Shown here: one piece after another, positions 40,179-47,137 of the stretch
How the letters are laid out: each line of letters begins with the position of its first letter
Numbering within the stretch: the stretch's first letter is position 1
DNA from: Methanomassiliicoccus sp.
GTDB taxonomy: Archaea; Thermoplasmatota; Thermoplasmata; Methanomassiliicoccales; Methanomassiliicoccaceae
Reading direction: 5' to 3'
Assembly (NCBI GenBank): GCA_012719175.1
Contig: JAAYAX010000004.1
Span: 124,001 to 188,000, forward strand
Length of the DNA stretch: 64,000 bases
Position numbers and translations under genes: made by a program
Notes under the pieces: generated by a model
Told to the model about the DNA's origin: nothing
What the model saw: only the letters and a program-made list of their open reading frames with translations
Database searches by the model: none

Positions 40179-43100
40179 TCAGATCCCCATCAGCTTCAGC
40201 TCGCTCCGGAAGTCCTTCATAAAGGACCGGACGTTGTTGGGCGTTCCCATCTGCATGACGATCTGGCCGACGTATACCGTTTTAGAAAGCCCGGCGGGAT
40301 TGATGCCCACCGGGACCGTGGCCGATAGGCCCATGCTCTGCCCGAGGTTCGACATGATGCTGGCCATGGGGGCCGAGGAGATGATCTGCGAACGGAGGTC
40401 GAGAATGCTCTGCATGATGCCGTCCGGCACGATCCATTCCGGGCCGGCTTCGCCGAAGATACCTAGCGTAGGCTTGTCGGCGTAACCGCCCTTGGCGTAC
40501 AGTTTGAAGCCCGGTATCCATTCCCCGTCCGGGACGAGGTCGCCCACGGCCTTGCCGATGGCATCCCCTACCTTGCCGATGCCCCCGGTGATGCCGCTGA
40601 CCACCTGGTCGATGATCTTGGCCCCGATGTCCCATATCTCACCCAGGCCGCCGGTAATGCCATTCACGAAGTTGCTGATCCACTCGGCCGCGCCCGATAC
40701 CAGGTCATCCACGCCGCCGGCGATGCCGTCCACGAAATTGGTGACCCAATCCGCAGCGCCGGAAACGAGCTTGCTCACTCCCCCCGCTATGCCATTGATG
40801 AAATTGGTCACCCATTCGGCCGCCCCGGAGATGAGCTTCCCCACGCCTCCGGCGATGCCGGTAACGAAGTTCGTTACCCAGGCCAGGGCACCAGATATTA
40901 GCTGCGATACGCCGCCCGCTATCCCGGTAATGAAATTAAGCACCCAGGCGGCGGCCTGGGATACGAGCTGGATGATGCCTCCGGCGATGCCGCTCACAAA
41001 ATTGGACACCCATTGTGCGGCCTGTCCGATCAATTGCCCGATTCCGCCCCCAATGCCAGTGACGAAGTTCAGTACCCAGATGGCCGCTGAGGTGATCAGC
41101 TGTAGGGCCCCGTTGCCTAGACCAGTGATGAAATTCAATACCCAGGAGGCGGCCCCGCCGAGCAGAGAGGAGATGCCGCCGGCGAGGCCATTTACGAATC
41201 CGGTGATCCACGATACGGCGGTATCGACAAGGGATGTGACCCCGCCGGCCAGCGTGTTGTACATCCCGTCCAGGTTGAACAGCCCGATGATGAAGCCGCC
41301 GATGCCCTCCAGGATGCCCAGGACGGTATTGCCGATAGCTACGACGAGGCCCCACCAATCGATCGTTGCGAGGAAGGAAACGACGCCCTGGATGGCCCCT
41401 ATGATGCCGTTCCCTATGCCCTGGATAACTCCCCACCAATCGATGCTCATGACCCAATTTACGAGGTCCTCTATCAGCTTGCGCAGCCCGGTGCCGAACT
41501 CCTTGCCTACCTGGCCCCAATCGATCTCGGAAACCCATTTCACGAAGCCGTTGACCAGCTTGCCGGCCTCCGCCCCGAGATTGCTGAACATCCCGCCCCA
41601 GTCGATGTTCTTGAACCAATTGATGACCCCGTTTATCAGGTCGCTGGTGCTGCCGAGGGAGTCTGACATGCCGCCGAGCCAATCGATAGAATTGAACCAG
41701 TTGGCGATGCCGCTAACTATCCCATCGGCGAAGCTCCCGAGGTCCTTGGCTAGCTGCCCCCAATCGATGCCCCCGAGCCATTTCGCTATGGCATCAACTA
41801 CCTTCGGCCCGAAGGCCAGAATCTTGTTGGTCAGCTCGGTCCAATCCACCGAGTTTATGGCATCCCCTATCTTCTGCCCGATGCCACCCAGGAAATCCGT
41901 TACCCCTTTGATGTCCTGCCCCATGGCATCGACATCGAAGTCACGGATGGCGGCCCATGCGGCAATTCCCCCGATAGCGGCCACAGGGGCGGCAACGGCA
42001 GCAGCGCCCGCTAGCCCGATACCTCCGGCTGCTGCACCCCCAGCAGCAGCTCCGCCACCGCCGAGAAGGCCGCTCAGGCCGCCCAGGATACTGCCCCCTC
42101 CCCCTAGCCCTCCGACGATGCCCATGACCGAGCCGAGGCCGGATACCATGGGGCCGAGCATCATCAATAGCGGGCCGATGGCGGCCGCCAATAGCCCGAT
42201 CTTGACGATCCAGCCCTGCGTACCCTCGGATAGGTTCGAGAACCAATCCAGCGCGGGCATGAGGTAGTTGTTCACCAGGTCCTCGAAGATCGGGAACAGC
42301 TTCTCGCCGAGGGTGATGGCGATGTCCTGGAGCTTATCCTGCATGATCTTCATCTTGCCGGCGGCAGAGTTGGCCATGATATCGGCCGCCTCCGCAGCAG
42401 CGCCCCCGCTGTCCTTCATGTTCTGGATCAGGGTGGCGAAGTCCCCATCGCTCGAGGAGATAAGGGACATCATGGGACCCATGGCCTCGACGGAGAAGAT
42501 CTTGGCCGCATCCCCAGCATCGATATTGGCGTTGCGCAGGTTCCTGAGGGCCCCTTCCAGGCCTGCGACCTTGGGGTTCACATCATCCATGGTGAGGCCG
42601 TACTTGGCCATGGTCTTGGTGAGCGCATCGGAGGGCGTCTGGAGCTTCGTCAGGCCCATCCTTAGCGCCGCGCCCGCGGTGCTGGCGTCGTAACCGGCGC
42701 GGGACATGACATCGAGAGCTGCCGCAGTTTCCCCTATGGACATGCCAGACAGCCTCGCGGACGATGAAACGTATGTGATGGCGGTGTTGAACTCCTCGGC
42801 GGTCCACATGGAGTTTTGGAACGCCGCTGTCAGATTGTCGGCCACCTCGCCGGACCTGGAGGCGTCGATGTTGAACGCCTTCATGGTGGTCTGGAGGTCT
42901 TGCGCCGTGTCGGCTAGATCCGTACCGGCGGCAGTGGAGTAGTCCATCGCACCGGCGAGATACTCCTGGATCTCCGCTGCTGTGCTGGTCGAGTCCGCAA
43001 GCCAGTACATAGCGTCGGCGACCTCGGTCGATGAGAACGTGGAGTCCCTGGACATCTGCCGGGCCGCGTCGCCCAGGTCCGAGATCTGGTCCGCGGCCAT

Positions 43101-43367
43101 GCCAGTGACGGCCTGGATCTTGCTCATGGCCTCGTCGAAGTCCTTGTAGGCAAGGAGGGACGCGGCGCCGACCGCCGCCAGCGGAAGCGTCACGCCGGCG
43201 GTCATGGACCGGCCGACGTTGCTCATGGTGCTGCCTATGGCCTTGAAGGAGGAGGATAGCCGGGTGGCTAGGTTATCGGCTTCCTTCTGGACGGTCGCCA
43301 TGCCCCGCGTGAAGTCGGCGGTGTTCGCCGTCACGTTGACGTTTATGTCACCCAGATTTCCTGCCAT
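40179..43367 (-). CDS. Tail tape measure protein
   Basis: A 1062-aa protein. Residues 30-330 match TP901-type tape measures: FDEAMSKIQAVTGMAADQI, STFSSTEVADAMYWLAD and MGLTKLQTPSDALTKTM. A Gly/Ala-rich hydrophobic segment follows (about 390-480). Two tandem repeat ladders occupy the rest: seven 27-residue units (about 41340-41860) and nine 22-residue units (40617-41210). A single tape measure of this length would give a tail of perhaps 150 nm. Last residues (PNNVRSFMKDFRSELKLMGI) form the hub-binding end. Confidence 0.88.
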   Translation of the reverse strand: MAGNLGDINVNVTANTADFTRGMATVQKEADNLATRLSSSFKAIGSTMSNVGRSMTAGVTLPLAAVGAASLLAYKDFDEAMSKIQAVTGMAADQISDLGDAARQMSRDSTFSSTEVADAMYWLADSTSTAAEIQEYLAGAMDYSTAAGTDLADTAQDLQTTMKAFNIDASRSGEVADNLTAAFQNSMWTAEEFNTAITYVSSSARLSGMSIGETAAALDVMSRAGYDASTAGAALRMGLTKLQTPSDALTKTMAKYGLTMDDVNPKVAGLEGALRNLRNANIDAGDAAKIFSVEAMGPMMSLISSSDGDFATLIQNMKDSGGAAAEAADIMANSAAGKMKIMQDKLQDIAITLGEKLFPIFEDLVNNYLMPALDWFSNLSEGTQGWIVKIGLLAAAIGPLLMMLGPMVSGLGSVMGIVGGLGGGGSILGGLSGLLGGGGAAAGGAAAGGIGLAGAAAVAAPVAAIGGIAAWAAIRDFDVDAMGQDIKGVTDFLGGIGQKIGDAINSVDWTELTNKILAFGPKVVDAIAKWLGGIDWGQLAKDLGSFADGIVSGIANWFNSIDWLGGMSDSLGSTSDLINGVINWFKNIDWGGMFSNLGAEAGKLVNGFVKWVSEIDWGQVGKEFGTGLRKLIEDLVNWVMSIDWWGVIQGIGNGIIGAIQGVVSFLATIDWWGLVVAIGNTVLGILEGIGGFIIGLFNLDGMYNTLAGGVTSLVDTAVSWITGFVNGLAGGISSLLGGAASWVLNFITGLGNGALQLITSAAIWVLNFVTGIGGGIGQLIGQAAQWVSNFVSGIAGGIIQLVSQAAAWVLNFITGIAGGVSQLISGALAWVTNFVTGIAGGVGKLISGAAEWVTNFINGIAGGVSKLVSGAADWVTNFVDGIAGGVDDLVSGAAEWISNFVNGITGGLGEIWDIGAKIIDQVVSGITGGIGKVGDAIGKAVGDLVPDGEWIPGFKLYAKGGYADKPTLGIFGEAGPEWIVPDGIMQSILDLRSQIISSAPMASIMSNLGQSMGLSATVPVGINPAGLSKTVYVGQIVMQMGTPNNVRSFMKDFRSELKLMGI
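40617..41210 (-). repeat. Nine 22-residue (66-bp) tandem repeats in the tape measure
   Basis: Each unit begins with a Trp codon at 66-bp steps (41208, 41142, 41076, 41010, 40944, 40878, 40812, 40746, 40680). Consensus is W-V-x-N-F-V-x-G-I-A-G-G-x-x-x-L-x-S-G-A-A-x. The DNA varies between copies, so the repeats are old rather than a recent expansion. Confidence 0.85.
41340..41860 (-). repeat. Seven 27-residue (81-bp) IDW repeats in the tape measure
   Basis: The motif (V/I)DW recurs every 27 residues with a preceding W-x-x-x segment: SVDW, GGIDW, NSIDW, KNIDW, SEIDW, MSIDW, TIDW. It lies immediately upstream, in protein order, of the 22-residue ladder and has a different period. Confidence 0.8.
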
Positions 43368-43554
43368 GTCTCTTCCTCTTCAGCTCCTCGTAGTCCCTCT
43401 TGGCATCCTTGGCCGTTCTCTTCCTGCCCTCCAACTGAGCGATGGTCGGAAGGCGGTCCATGCGTTGGAACACGGCCGTAAGGTAGGCCGCGTTCCTGAT
43501 CTCCTCGTCCCGGCCGGCGATTCGTAGCATGATCTCCGCCGGGGTCTGGTCCAT
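43348..43554 (-). CDS. Tail assembly chaperone, second frame (T part)
   Basis: The frame from ATG 43554 gives a 68-aa protein with TPAEIMLRIAGRDEEIRNAA and a charged C-terminal tail. ATG 43554 has no convincing ribosome site, while the same frame is open upstream as far as the slippery site at 43647-43653. It is therefore probably made as a -1 frameshift extension of the protein at 43584-44042. Position directly before the tape measure is that of gpT in lambda-like phages. Confidence 0.7.
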   Translation of the reverse strand: MDQTPAEIMLRIAGRDEEIRNAAYLTAVFQRMDRLPTIAQLEGRKRTAKDAKRDYEELKRKRHGRKSG

Positions 43555-43583
43555 AAGGGCCGCAGCGTTGACGTTGAGGCGTT

Positions 43584-44042
43584 TTATCCCTGTCTTGGCG
43601 AATCGCCACCAGGAAGGGCCTGAGCTAAGTGGGTCGTCATCTTCTGGCCCAAAGGGTCAGATGCCCCCTTCTTCTCATCCCGCTTGATGTGCGGCATGGC
43701 GATGAAGAAGGAGTCGAGCATAGCCCGGGAGAACTCTTCCATGGGGGCCATGGTCATCAGTATCCCCACCTCGTCCAGGGTAAGGGTCGGGTCCTCCCAT
43801 ACGAGGCAAGCCCATACCGCAGCGCACAGCGCATTGGTGTCGATCTTGATGGGCGGCTGCTGCTCCGGCGGCAGAACCTCGCCCTTCTCGTCCTTGGCGT
43901 GCTGCGGGAAGACCTCCATGAGGTCCTTCCCGGTCTCGGCCTGGAAGCGCCGCATGGCGTTCAGGTCCATCCTGAAATGCCGCTCGATGTCCAGCACCAT
44001 CGGTACGCTGGGCAATTGCATGTTCCTAAGGTGCAGTGCCAT
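43584..44042 (-). CDS. Tail assembly chaperone (G-like)
   Basis: A 152-aa protein made up of LRNMQLPSVPMVLDIERHF, MRRFQAETGKDLMEVF and ILMTMAPMEEFSRAML, consistent with the first tail chaperone in siphovirus gene order. About 22 residues before its stop lies a T TTG GGC heptamer (43647-43653) that would allow a -1 shift into the 43348-43554 frame, giving a 231-aa G-T product. It coats the tape measure during tail assembly (family knowledge). Confidence 0.75.
   Translation of the reverse strand: MALHLRNMQLPSVPMVLDIERHFRMDLNAMRRFQAETGKDLMEVFPQHAKDEKGEVLPPEQQPPIKIDTNALCAAVWACLVWEDPTLTLDEVGILMTMAPMEEFSRAMLDSFFIAMPHIKRDEKKGASDPLGQKMTTHLAQALPGGDSPRQG
43647..43653 (-). promoter_or_regulatory. Slippery heptamer T TTG GGC for -1 frameshift
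   Basis: In the zero frame the bases read T TTG GGC, a perfect X XXY YYZ match. After a -1 slip translation runs through an open frame to the stop at 43348. The total length then divides exactly into 231 residues plus a stop. A hairpin (TGGCG-ATT-CGCCA, 43596-43608, with a flanking CCTG/CAGG pair) lies about 34 nt downstream. Confidence 0.7.
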
Positions 44043-44051
44043 TCTACCACC

Positions 44052-44384
44052 CTAAGGAACTTCGATGGCCGCCACGGTAACGGTGGCAACGGCCGAGCAT
44101 ACGAAGGAAACGTAGCCCTGCGCGTCATCGAAGCGGTTCTTGTTGAACGGCCCTATCTTCTTGGTATCCCCGGCCCCCACGGCAACGACGAGGTCGTGAT
44201 CGACGCCGAGATCGCAAGGGGTCTTGGCATCCACGGTGACGGTGATCTCGGCCGCGCTGCCGTTGGCCACCTCGATGAAGGTCCGGCCGGAGTTGTAGAA
44301 CTTGTCACCGGTAGAGGCGGTCGGAGCGACCATGCTCGGTTCGATTCCAGTGGGCACGATCTTCTGAACGGTCAATGTGGCCAT
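44052..44384 (-). CDS. Structural protein of the tail region (110 aa)
   Basis: Beta-rich protein with EVANGSAAEITVTVDAKTP and DHDLVVAVGAGDTKKI. Situated between the tail tube and chaperone genes. It is probably a minor tail or decoration protein; no family recognised. Confidence 0.55.
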   Translation of the reverse strand: MATLTVQKIVPTGIEPSMVAPTASTGDKFYNSGRTFIEVANGSAAEITVTVDAKTPCDLGVDHDLVVAVGAGDTKKIGPFNKNRFDDAQGYVSFVCSAVATVTVAAIEVP

Positions 44385-44393
44385 TCATTCACC

Positions 44394-44804
44394 TCAGGGG
44401 GTGGTATCGAGGACGCCGGTTCCCTGGAACTCGATCTTGTAGGTAGCCTCGTCGTCGTATGGCCCCTCCAGGTCCCTCGATTTCAGCAGGGCGGTTCCCA
44501 GGAGTGTCGCGGTCCCCTCGACGTATATCTCAAGCTGCACGTTGGTCTTGTTTCGGAGCGCGCTCTGAAGGGCGAGGTATCCCGCGTCGTCGTCGATCCA
44601 TACACCATCGGCGCTGACGGACCAGGAGCCGAATCCATACTTGAACTCCTTCATCTTCCCGGTGGAGAGCTTCGAGGTGTTCTCTATCATCTCGTTCTCC
44701 TCCGACAGGGTCGCACCCCTCTGGCCGCCAACATCGGTCCAGGTCGGGGATTGAACCGTCCCGGTGTTGGCCTTGATAATTATGTCGCATCCAGATACTG
44801 ACAT
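44394..44804 (-). CDS. Major tail tube protein
   Basis: A 136-aa protein with TVQSPTWTDVGGQRGATLS, SKLSTGKMKEFKYGFGSWSV and TYKIEFQGTGVL, the layout of TP901-1-type major tail proteins, which form the tube from a beta-sandwich with a long loop. It is preceded by a copy of the late promoter-like repeat (44842-44890). Confidence 0.75.
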   Translation of the reverse strand: MSVSGCDIIIKANTGTVQSPTWTDVGGQRGATLSEENEMIENTSKLSTGKMKEFKYGFGSWSVSADGVWIDDDAGYLALQSALRNKTNVQLEIYVEGTATLLGTALLKSRDLEGPYDDEATYKIEFQGTGVLDTTP

Positions 44805-44841
44805 GTCATTTCCTCGCGGCCTAAGGCCGCCTGAACATCAG

Positions 44842-44890
44842 CTGCGCCGGTTATTGGACTTTCTACTTTGAGGTCATTTACTACCTGAAT
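44842..44890 (-). promoter_or_regulatory. Late promoter-like repeat, copy 1
   Basis: This 49-bp element shares 43 positions with the copy at 54580-54628. The core on the minus strand is GTCCAATAAC preceded by CAAAGTAGAAA. Upstream is an inverted repeat AGGT/ACCT, which in the other copy is AGGC/GCCT, a compensatory pair change. It lies 46 nt before the tail tube ATG. Confidence 0.65.
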
Positions 44891-44893
44891 GTA

Positions 44894-45679
44894 TCAGGCT
44901 GACGACTCTAGTCGGACGCGACCGGTAGGATGCACCATGGCCGAGAAGCGGAGGATCGATGCAAAGGAGGATCGATGCTGGGATACGAAGGCATCGAAAT
45001 TGATGGATAGCCCTATCTCCGAGGGGAACCGGACCTCGCAGGGCCTGATCACGCCGGACGTCGCCTCGGCGAAGAAGGAAAGGGATCCTCCTTCCTTACG
45101 GAGGGTGCCGACGATCTCCATGGGCTCGAAGCCCGGCTTCCCCGGCTTGTACTCCTTGAACGGGGAGGCCCGATACGATACGTCCCTCGCGTCCACGTAG
45201 GCGATGAGGTCCCCAAGGCTGAGGATCTCCGCTACCTCGGCCCCGTTCCAGTAGAACTTCGTCCCGGCGGCCAGTGTGCCCATGGCATCGAAGGATAGCA
45301 GGACGAGGAAGTTCTGCCCTATGATGAAGGCCCCGCTTTCGTCGGTACCTAGCGGCATAGGCTCCTGCATCGCCTTCACGCCGAGGTACTTCACGCCGGA
45401 TATCGTGACATTCTCCATGGTCGTCAGGGCCGCCCTTGCCGCGTCCAGCCTAGCCCTGGCGGCATCGCTGTCGGTATCCCGCACCTGGACCTGGAGGCCG
45501 GGGTGCAGGATCCATTTTCCGTCGAAAGTTACCTCCGGTACCTCGCCGGCATCGCCGAACAGGGCCATGCATACGACCGGATCATCTGGCATAAGGTCGC
45601 GGAATACGTTATCAACGGTCCCTGCTCCCTGCTCTATGATGTAGGATTGAATCTTCTCTATCCAATTGGTCAAATGCAC
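44894..45679 (-). CDS. Minor capsid/tail terminator-like protein with extra C-terminal domain
   Basis: A 261-aa protein. The first 130 residues match the phage minor capsid/tail completion fold: IQSYIIEQGAGTVDNVFRDL, PDDPVVCMALFGDAGEVPE, LQVQVRDTDSDAARARLDAA, ISGVKYLGVKAMQEP. The C-terminal half (YWNGAEVAEILSLGDLIAYV) is an added region. It forms the top of the tail or links tail to head. It overlaps the following gene by 10 nt. Confidence 0.7.
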   Translation of the reverse strand: MHLTNWIEKIQSYIIEQGAGTVDNVFRDLMPDDPVVCMALFGDAGEVPEVTFDGKWILHPGLQVQVRDTDSDAARARLDAARAALTTMENVTISGVKYLGVKAMQEPMPLGTDESGAFIIGQNFLVLLSFDAMGTLAAGTKFYWNGAEVAEILSLGDLIAYVDARDVSYRASPFKEYKPGKPGFEPMEIVGTLRKEGGSLSFFAEATSGVIRPCEVRFPSEIGLSINFDAFVSQHRSSFASILRFSAMVHPTGRVRLESSA

Positions 45680-46050
45680 ACTCTCCTGATGATGTCCCTG
45701 ATCTCCCCCTGAACGGTAGGAACCAGGTTCGGCTTATCGCGCAGGAAGGGATCGATCAGGAACTTGGCCTTCCCATGCTCGTGCCGGTACGATTGCTCCT
45801 CATGCTGCCTCCGCGCATAGACGATGTTGTACCCCGACTTCACCGATACGGTGGTCCGGGTGCGCGTGGGCTGGTTCACCTGCCCGGTGCGGATCATGGC
45901 CCTGGTCTGATACGGGGATTCGTCGTGGCTATGCCCCATCATAATGTTGGACCATTTGTACAGGCCCTCCCCGGTGGCCGGCATGATGTCTCCGTCCAGC
46001 GCGGCCGCCCTGGCCTTCACCTTTTCCACGCCGGTCACGGTCGCGGTCAT
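45670..46050 (-). CDS. HK97 gp10-like head-tail protein
   Basis: A 126-aa protein with TATVTGVEKVKARAAALDGD at the N-terminus and SPYQTRAMIRTGQVN inside, consistent with HK97 gp10-type proteins that close the head-tail junction. ATG 46050 overlaps the preceding gene by 4 nt. Assignment rests partly on position. Confidence 0.6.
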   Translation of the reverse strand: MTATVTGVEKVKARAAALDGDIMPATGEGLYKWSNIMMGHSHDESPYQTRAMIRTGQVNQPTRTRTTVSVKSGYNIVYARRQHEEQSYRHEHGKAKFLIDPFLRDKPNLVPTVQGEIRDIIRRVCI

Positions 46051-46370
46051 ACGTCCACCCGCCAGTACGCTAACTGCCCATCCAAATCGTACTGCGGGGC
46101 CACCAGGAGGATGATGGGCACGCTCCCGTCGGGGAGGATGATCTGGTCGCCGATCTCCACGGATGCGGTCCTATCCACGAATATGCGGGCATTGCTCACC
46201 TTCTCGAAGCGGTTCGTGAGGCCGTCCCCGGAGCTCGTCCGGACGAGGCGGGGCTTATGCTCCACCCTGGCCCGATACTCCTTCGGAGTGCCGTAGGTAT
46301 AGTGGCCCTTGCCATCGTTCCCGGTCCGCTTGGCCACGGTGATCGTCTGATTGAGGAGGTCCTCTATCAT
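46047..46370 (-). CDS. Head-tail joining protein
   Basis: A 107-aa beta-rich protein with YGTPKEYRARVEHKPRLV and ILPDGSVPIILLVAPQYD, typical of phage head-closure proteins. It overlaps both neighbours by 4 nt, in the standard connector order. Confidence 0.65.
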   Translation of the reverse strand: MIEDLLNQTITVAKRTGNDGKGHYTYGTPKEYRARVEHKPRLVRTSSGDGLTNRFEKVSNARIFVDRTASVEIGDQIILPDGSVPIILLVAPQYDLDGQLAYWRVDV

Positions 46371-47137
46371 GCATCCTCGCTGTAATTCGGGATCGTGCTG
46401 CCGTCCAATGCCAGCTCCGGCATGTCAGCGTCGCTCCTGGCCCGCATCGGCCCATCCTCGAAGGAATCCTGGTCCAGCAGCCGGGCCAGTTCTCGCTCGT
46501 ATTCCTGCATGAAGGAGCTCGTCCCGCTAGGCTTGGCGTACTGGTAGTCGCCCAGCTTCTCGGTCTGCATGACGGTCCCGCCTCGCGCCACCTCGTACAG
46601 ATGGAGGATGGCCAGCAGGTGCATGTGGTCGTAGGTGTCGGCCGGCACATCGTCCGGCAGATCATTATCGAGGTACACGGTCTTGGCCCTCGCGGCCAGG
46701 AGGTCGAACTGCGCCGAGGTGAACTTGGAGCCGGGCTCGTCGCTCACGGCATACTTGGAGCATAGAGCTACTTGAGCCGCCAGGCCGCTAGGCTGGCTCA
46801 TGGCGACGGCCTTGGCCGTCAGCGCCCCGTAGGCCACGGTGTACACTTCGTCGGCCAGCGTGGTCATCACGACCTCCCATCGATACTCGCCGTTCAGGGC
46901 GGCGGTATCGGCCGGCGTCAGCACGATGCGGGTCGTTCCGGCGATAGGGCTCAGTATGGCTATGCCCTGGTTGATGGTCTTCTGTAGCTTCAGAACGCCG
47001 TACTTGTACACGTTGAAGGCCAGCATGTCGCCCGTCAGCCCGGTGAGATCGATGGCGTTCCCGTCATCGTCCTTTATAGGCATTTCAATCGGTAGGGTAT
47101 CCCCGGCCTTCACGCTCAGCGGTTGAGATTCTTCCAT
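46367..47137 (-). CDS. Head-tail connector with Ig-like N-terminal domain
   Basis: A 256-aa protein. The N-terminal 110 residues (SVKAGDTLPIEMPIKDDDGN, YRWEVVMTTLADEVY) form an Ig-like or BppU-like beta-sandwich. The C-terminal half (LAAQVALCSKYAV, TYDHMHLLAILHLYEVARGG) is helical and fits the gp6-like adaptor that binds the portal. Two such modules in one gene is unusual. It overlaps the giant repeat gene by 53 nt. Confidence 0.6.
   Translation of the reverse strand: MEESQPLSVKAGDTLPIEMPIKDDDGNAIDLTGLTGDMLAFNVYKYGVLKLQKTINQGIAILSPIAGTTRIVLTPADTAALNGEYRWEVVMTTLADEVYTVAYGALTAKAVAMSQPSGLAAQVALCSKYAVSDEPGSKFTSAQFDLLAARAKTVYLDNDLPDDVPADTYDHMHLLAILHLYEVARGGTVMQTEKLGDYQYAKPSGTSSFMQEYERELARLLDQDSFEDGPMRARSDADMPELALDGSTIPNYSEDA

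Noticed and set aside
40617-41210. 66-bp periodic DNA as a CRISPR array
   Set aside because: The periodic unit is coding throughout with diverged copies and no spacer/repeat alternation.
40492-42267. 591-aa plus-strand frame opposite the tape measure
   Set aside because: Pro/Met/Thr/Ser-rich and periodic only because the tape measure repeats are periodic; an artefact.
43343-43609. 88-aa frame overlapping the two tail chaperone genes
   Set aside because: Third frame; the residues (QRQRCGPYGPDPG) are not protein-like and it is not the frame reached by a -1 slip.
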